A stretch of DNA of 7,139 nucleotides from Planctomycetota bacterium (GTDB taxonomy: Bacteria > Planctomycetota > Phycisphaerae > Sedimentisphaerales > Anaerohalosphaeraceae), in assembly GCA_030637065.1 (NCBI GenBank), contig DAOVVQ010000202.1, positions 1 to 7,139 on the forward strand, given 5' to 3'. The notes beneath the pieces are model-generated. The model had not been told where the DNA came from and did not search any database. It was given only the letters and a program-made list of their open reading frames with translations. How positions within the stretch are numbered: the first letter of the stretch is position 1; each line of letters starts with the position of its first letter. Below are positions 4,147-7,139 of the stretch, piece after piece. The translations under genes and the position numbers were made by a program.

Positions 4147-7139
4147 AATCCCGATAATATAACTGGATTGGCTTTACGCTGATCTTTTTATTTTGCAGTG
4201 CTTCGATGGCCTTTGTCACGGCGCCGGCGCCCCTGATAGTGGTTACGTAGGGCACCTGCCGGTCGATGGCGTTTCTTCGAATCGAAAACGAATCCACTAT
4301 CGAGCGTTTCCCGACCGTAGTATTTATAATGAGGTCTATTCCACCGTTAATAATGCCATCAACGATATTGGGCCTGCCTTCGGTGACCTTGAGCACAAAC
4401 TCCGAAGGAATATTGTTCCTGATAAGCTCCATGCACGTACCCTTGGTCGCGATGATCTTAAAGCCCATACAGCAAAGTTTGCCCGCGATATCGACGGCCT
4501 TCTTCTTGTCCTGGTCGCGAACGCTGATAAAGATATTCCCGCTCGTCGGCAGTGTGTTGCCGGCGGCGATCTGCGATTTGGCGAAGGCCATGCCGAAATC
4601 GTCGGATATACCCATCACCTCGCCGGTCGACAGCATCTCCGGGCCTAAGATCGTGTCGATCCCGGGGAACTTGACAAACGGGAACACAGCTTCCTTGACC
4701 GCGAAATGATCGCGATGGACTTCCTTCGTAAAGCCCAATTGCTCGAGCGTCATGCCGGTCATGATCTTGGCGGCGAGTTTGGCTAAGGGCACGCCTATCG
4801 TCTTGCTGACAAAGGGGATCGTTCGCGAGGCCCGTGGGTTAACTTCGAGGATGTAGACCTTCTCGTCCTTGACGGCGAACTGTATATTCATCAGGCCGCG
4901 AACCTTAAGCTCGACAGCCAACAATTTGGCCTGCCTTGAGATTTCTTTGAGCACTTTTTTGCTGATCGATACCGGCGGCAGCGAACAGGCACTGTCGCCC
5001 GAGTGGACGCCGGCCTCTTCGATGTGCTCCATTATTCCGCCGATGACGACGGTCTTTCCGTCGCTGATGGCGTCGACATCCAACTCGGTGGCGTCGTCGA
5101 GGAACTTATCGATCAGGATCGGGTGCTCGCCGGAGACTTCGAGGGCATCATGGACGCAGGCATCAAGCGACTGCTTATCGTAGACGATCTCCATAGCCCG
5201 TCCGCCTAAGACGAACGACGGACGAATCAGCACCGGATAGCCCAATTTCTCGGCGACCTTGACCGTTGCCTTATGGCTCCTGGCTGTGCCGCCGGCGGGC
5301 TGGCGGAGTTTCAGCTTGTCGACCAGCCGGTTAAATCGCTTGCGGTCCTCAGCCCGGTCGATACTATCCGGCGAGGTGCCGATTATCTTAACGCCGGCCT
5401 TTTCCAGGGCTGTCGCCAGCTTCAGGGGCGTCTGCCCGCCGAACTGGACGATAACGCCGTCGGGATTTTCTTTACGGACGATGCTCATCACATCCTCGAA
5501 CGTCAGCGGCTCGAAGTACAGCCTATCCGACGTGTCGTAGTCGGTGCTGACCGTCTCGGGGTTGCAGTTGACCATTATCGACTCGACGCCGATCTCACGC
5601 AGGGCGAACGCGGCGTGAACACAGCAGTAGTCAAATTCGATGCCCTGGCCGATGCGATTGGGCCCGCCGCCGAGGATAATGACCTTTCGCCGGGTAGTCG
5701 GGTTGGACTCGCACTCGTCTTCAAACGTCGAATACAGGTAGGGGGTCGTCGCCTCGAATTCCGCTCCGCAGGTGTCGACGGTCTTATAAACGGCCTCGAC
5801 GCCCATCGCGATGCGTTTTTTCTGGAATCTGACCTCGTCAACCTTCATCAGCCCAGCCATGAACTTATCGCTAAAGCCGTACTCCTTGGCCTTTCGCATC
5901 AGGCTCGGGCTTATCTTGGCAAAATCAGCGGCTGAGAGCTTCTTTTCGAGCTTGACGATGTCATTGATATTGTTAAGGAACCACGGATCGATCTTCGTCA
6001 GCGTAAAGACATCCTCGACGCTCATCTTTCGCCGAAGCGCCTCAGCGACGTACCATATCTTGTCCCAGCAGTTCGAGCTGAGCTTATCTTTCAACTGCCC
6101 AGCGGACATTTCGCCATCGATGTGCTGATTGCTGAGCGAATACCGGTCGATCTCCAGCGACCGTATGGCCTTTTGCAGCGATTCCTTAAATGTCCTGCCG
6201 ATAGCCATTGCCTCACCGACCGACTTCATCTGGACGCTGAGTTCGGCGTTGGTATTGGGGAATTTCTCAAAAGTAAATCGCGGCCACTTGGTCACGCAAT
6301 AGTCGATGGTCGGCTCGAAACAGGCTGGCGTTTTCTTTGTGATATCATTCGGAATCTCATCGAGCGTAAAGCCAACCGCCAGCAACGAGGCGATCTTGGC
6401 GATCGGAAAGCCCGTCGCCTTCGAGGCCAGGGCCGAGCTTCGCGAGACCCGCGGGTTCATCTCGATTACGTAAAGTTTGCCGTTGTCAGGGTTTACGGCG
6501 AACTGGATATTCGATCCGCCCGTTTCCACCCCGATCGCCCGGATGATCTTCAGGGACGCATTCCGCATAAGCTGATACTCTTTGTCCGTCAGCGTCTGGG
6601 CGGGTGCGACGGTGATGCTGTCGCCGGTATGGATGCCCATCGGGTCGAGATTTTCGATCGAGCAGACGATAACGACGTTGTCCTTGCAGTCCCGCATCAC
6701 CTCAAGTTCGTATTCCTTCCATCCGACCACCGATTCCTCGACGAGGACCTGCGTGATCGGGCTCTGATGGAGACCCCAGTCGATATAGTCGTGATATTCC
6801 TGCATATTGTAGGCGACGTTGCCGCCCATGCCGCCCAACGTGTAGGAAGGGCGGATGATCGCGGGAAAACCGACGTGCTCTAAGACTTTTTTGGCTTCTT
6901 TCCACGAGTGGACATGCCCGCTTCTGGGCACCTCAAGGCCGATCTCGTGCATTATCTTCTTGAAGCGGTCTCTTTCCTCAGCCCTCTTGATCGAGGCGAG
7001 GTTGGCTCCTAACATGCGGACCTTGTACTTCTTCAGCACGCCGCTTTCAGCTAAGGCAACCGCGGTATTCAGTCCCGTCTGGCCGCCCAAGGTGGGAAGC
7101 AGGCTGTCGGGCCTTTCGCGGCGGATGATCTTTTCGACG
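4145..7139 (-). CDS. carB: Carbamoyl-phosphate synthetase large subunit, 5'-truncated
   Basis: The frame is open to the window edge. A TTG at 7090 is an internal leucine, because the preceding codons (to about 7138) continue the family sequence (IIRRERPDSLLPT). The 997 visible residues correspond to E. coli CarB from about residue 74, so some 73 are missing. In order: carboxyphosphate ATP-grasp half (to about 330; EMNPRVSRSS 226-235), oligomerisation domain (about 331-480), carbamoyl-phosphate ATP-grasp half (GGGPNRIGQG 490-499; EVNPRASRT 765-773), and MGS-like allosteric domain (about 866-997). The duplicated halves make carboxyphosphate, then carbamate and carbamoyl phosphate, from bicarbonate, two ATP and ammonia from CarA. 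Aligned from memory, the E. coli nucleotide-effector positions Lys954, Thr974, Thr977, Lys993, Asn1015 and Thr1017 are conserved, as is the Thr-Thr of the ornithine pocket, so UMP/ornithine control is plausible. The gene is intact in frame and first of the visible pair. Confidence 0.98.
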   Translation of the reverse strand, partial: VEKIIRRERPDSLLPTLGGQTGLNTAVALAESGVLKKYKVRMLGANLASIKRAEERDRFKKIMHEIGLEVPRSGHVHSWKEAKKVLEHVGFPAIIRPSYTLGGMGGNVAYNMQEYHDYIDWGLHQSPITQVLVEESVVGWKEYELEVMRDCKDNVVIVCSIENLDPMGIHTGDSITVAPAQTLTDKEYQLMRNASLKIIRAIGVETGGSNIQFAVNPDNGKLYVIEMNPRVSRSSALASKATGFPIAKIASLLAVGFTLDEIPNDITKKTPACFEPTIDYCVTKWPRFTFEKFPNTNAELSVQMKSVGEAMAIGRTFKESLQKAIRSLEIDRYSLSNQHIDGEMSAGQLKDKLSSNCWDKIWYVAEALRRKMSVEDVFTLTKIDPWFLNNINDIVKLEKKLSAADFAKISPSLMRKAKEYGFSDKFMAGLMKVDEVRFQKKRIAMGVEAVYKTVDTCGAEFEATTPYLYSTFEDECESNPTTRRKVIILGGGPNRIGQGIEFDYCCVHAAFALREIGVESIMVNCNPETVSTDYDTSDRLYFEPLTFEDVMSIVRKENPDGVIVQFGGQTPLKLATALEKAGVKIIGTSPDSIDRAEDRKRFNRLVDKLKLRQPAGGTARSHKATVKVAEKLGYPVLIRPSFVLGGRAMEIVYDKQSLDACVHDALEVSGEHPILIDKFLDDATELDVDAISDGKTVVIGGIMEHIEEAGVHSGDSACSLPPVSISKKVLKEISRQAKLLAVELKVRGLMNIQFAVKDEKVYILEVNPRASRTIPFVSKTIGVPLAKLAAKIMTGMTLEQLGFTKEVHRDHFAVKEAVFPFVKFPGIDTILGPEMLSTGEVMGISDDFGMAFAKSQIAAGNTLPTSGNIFISVRDQDKKKAVDIAGKLCCMGFKIIATKGTCMELIRNNIPSEFVLKVTEGRPNIVDGIINGGIDLIINTTVGKRSIVDSFSIRRNAIDRQVPYVTTIRGAGAVTKAIEALQNKKISVKPIQLYYRD

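Noticed and set aside
5273..6883. Long open frames on the + strand opposite carB (5273-5935 and 6122-6883)
   Set aside because: They are antisense shadows of a strongly conserved gene, with no ribosome binding sites or family-like sequence.
7088..7090. TTG at 7090 as the carB start
   Set aside because: The 16 codons before it continue the CarB sequence (IIRRERPDSLLPT), so it is an internal leucine.

Overview
The window looks like a chromosomal segment from a free-living bacterium. I lean towards the Planctomycetota (Phycisphaerae-like) or a neighbouring phylum. The reasons are the moderately high-GC coding style, the degenerate intergenic repeats of the 'ccacggatt' and 'cacgaagg' kind that recall environmental PVC-type genomes, and a carB-carA order opposite to the usual one. 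This placement is an impression from sequence style, not a phylogenetic result.

Left part (1-1850, + strand): the 3' portion of a slipin/paraslipin-type SPFH gene, then an intergenic stretch with a good sigma70-like promoter and a perfect GC-rich hairpin. Next come a small lipoprotein gene with a proline-rich linker and a compact ferritin-like (rubrerythrin-type, no rubredoxin domain) gene. All three point rightwards.

Middle part (about 1860-2998): an AT-rich islet bounded by two hairpin repeats of one family in opposite orientation (1870-1895 and 2951-2998). A third, looser relative lies at 745-768. The islet holds a nested short-period repeat (1931-2006) and a tightly spaced leftward gene pair: a DUF2089-like helix-turn-helix protein (2724-2422) and a three-helix membrane protein (2418-2077) whose first helix carries a glycine zipper followed by a Cys-x-Cys-x-x-Cys motif. 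This pair is the best candidate here for a little-described system, possibly a DNA-binding protein controlled by, or controlling, a membrane partner.

Right part (2995-7139, - strand): carB (5' end beyond the window) followed 13 nt later by carA. They encode the large and small subunits of carbamoyl-phosphate synthetase, which makes carbamoyl phosphate from glutamine, bicarbonate and ATP for pyrimidine and arginine synthesis. Catalytic and allosteric residues are intact. The carA stop codon lies inside the right-hand hairpin repeat.

The two gene blocks converge on the islet from opposite sides. No tRNA, rRNA, CRISPR array, transposase or integrase is visible.
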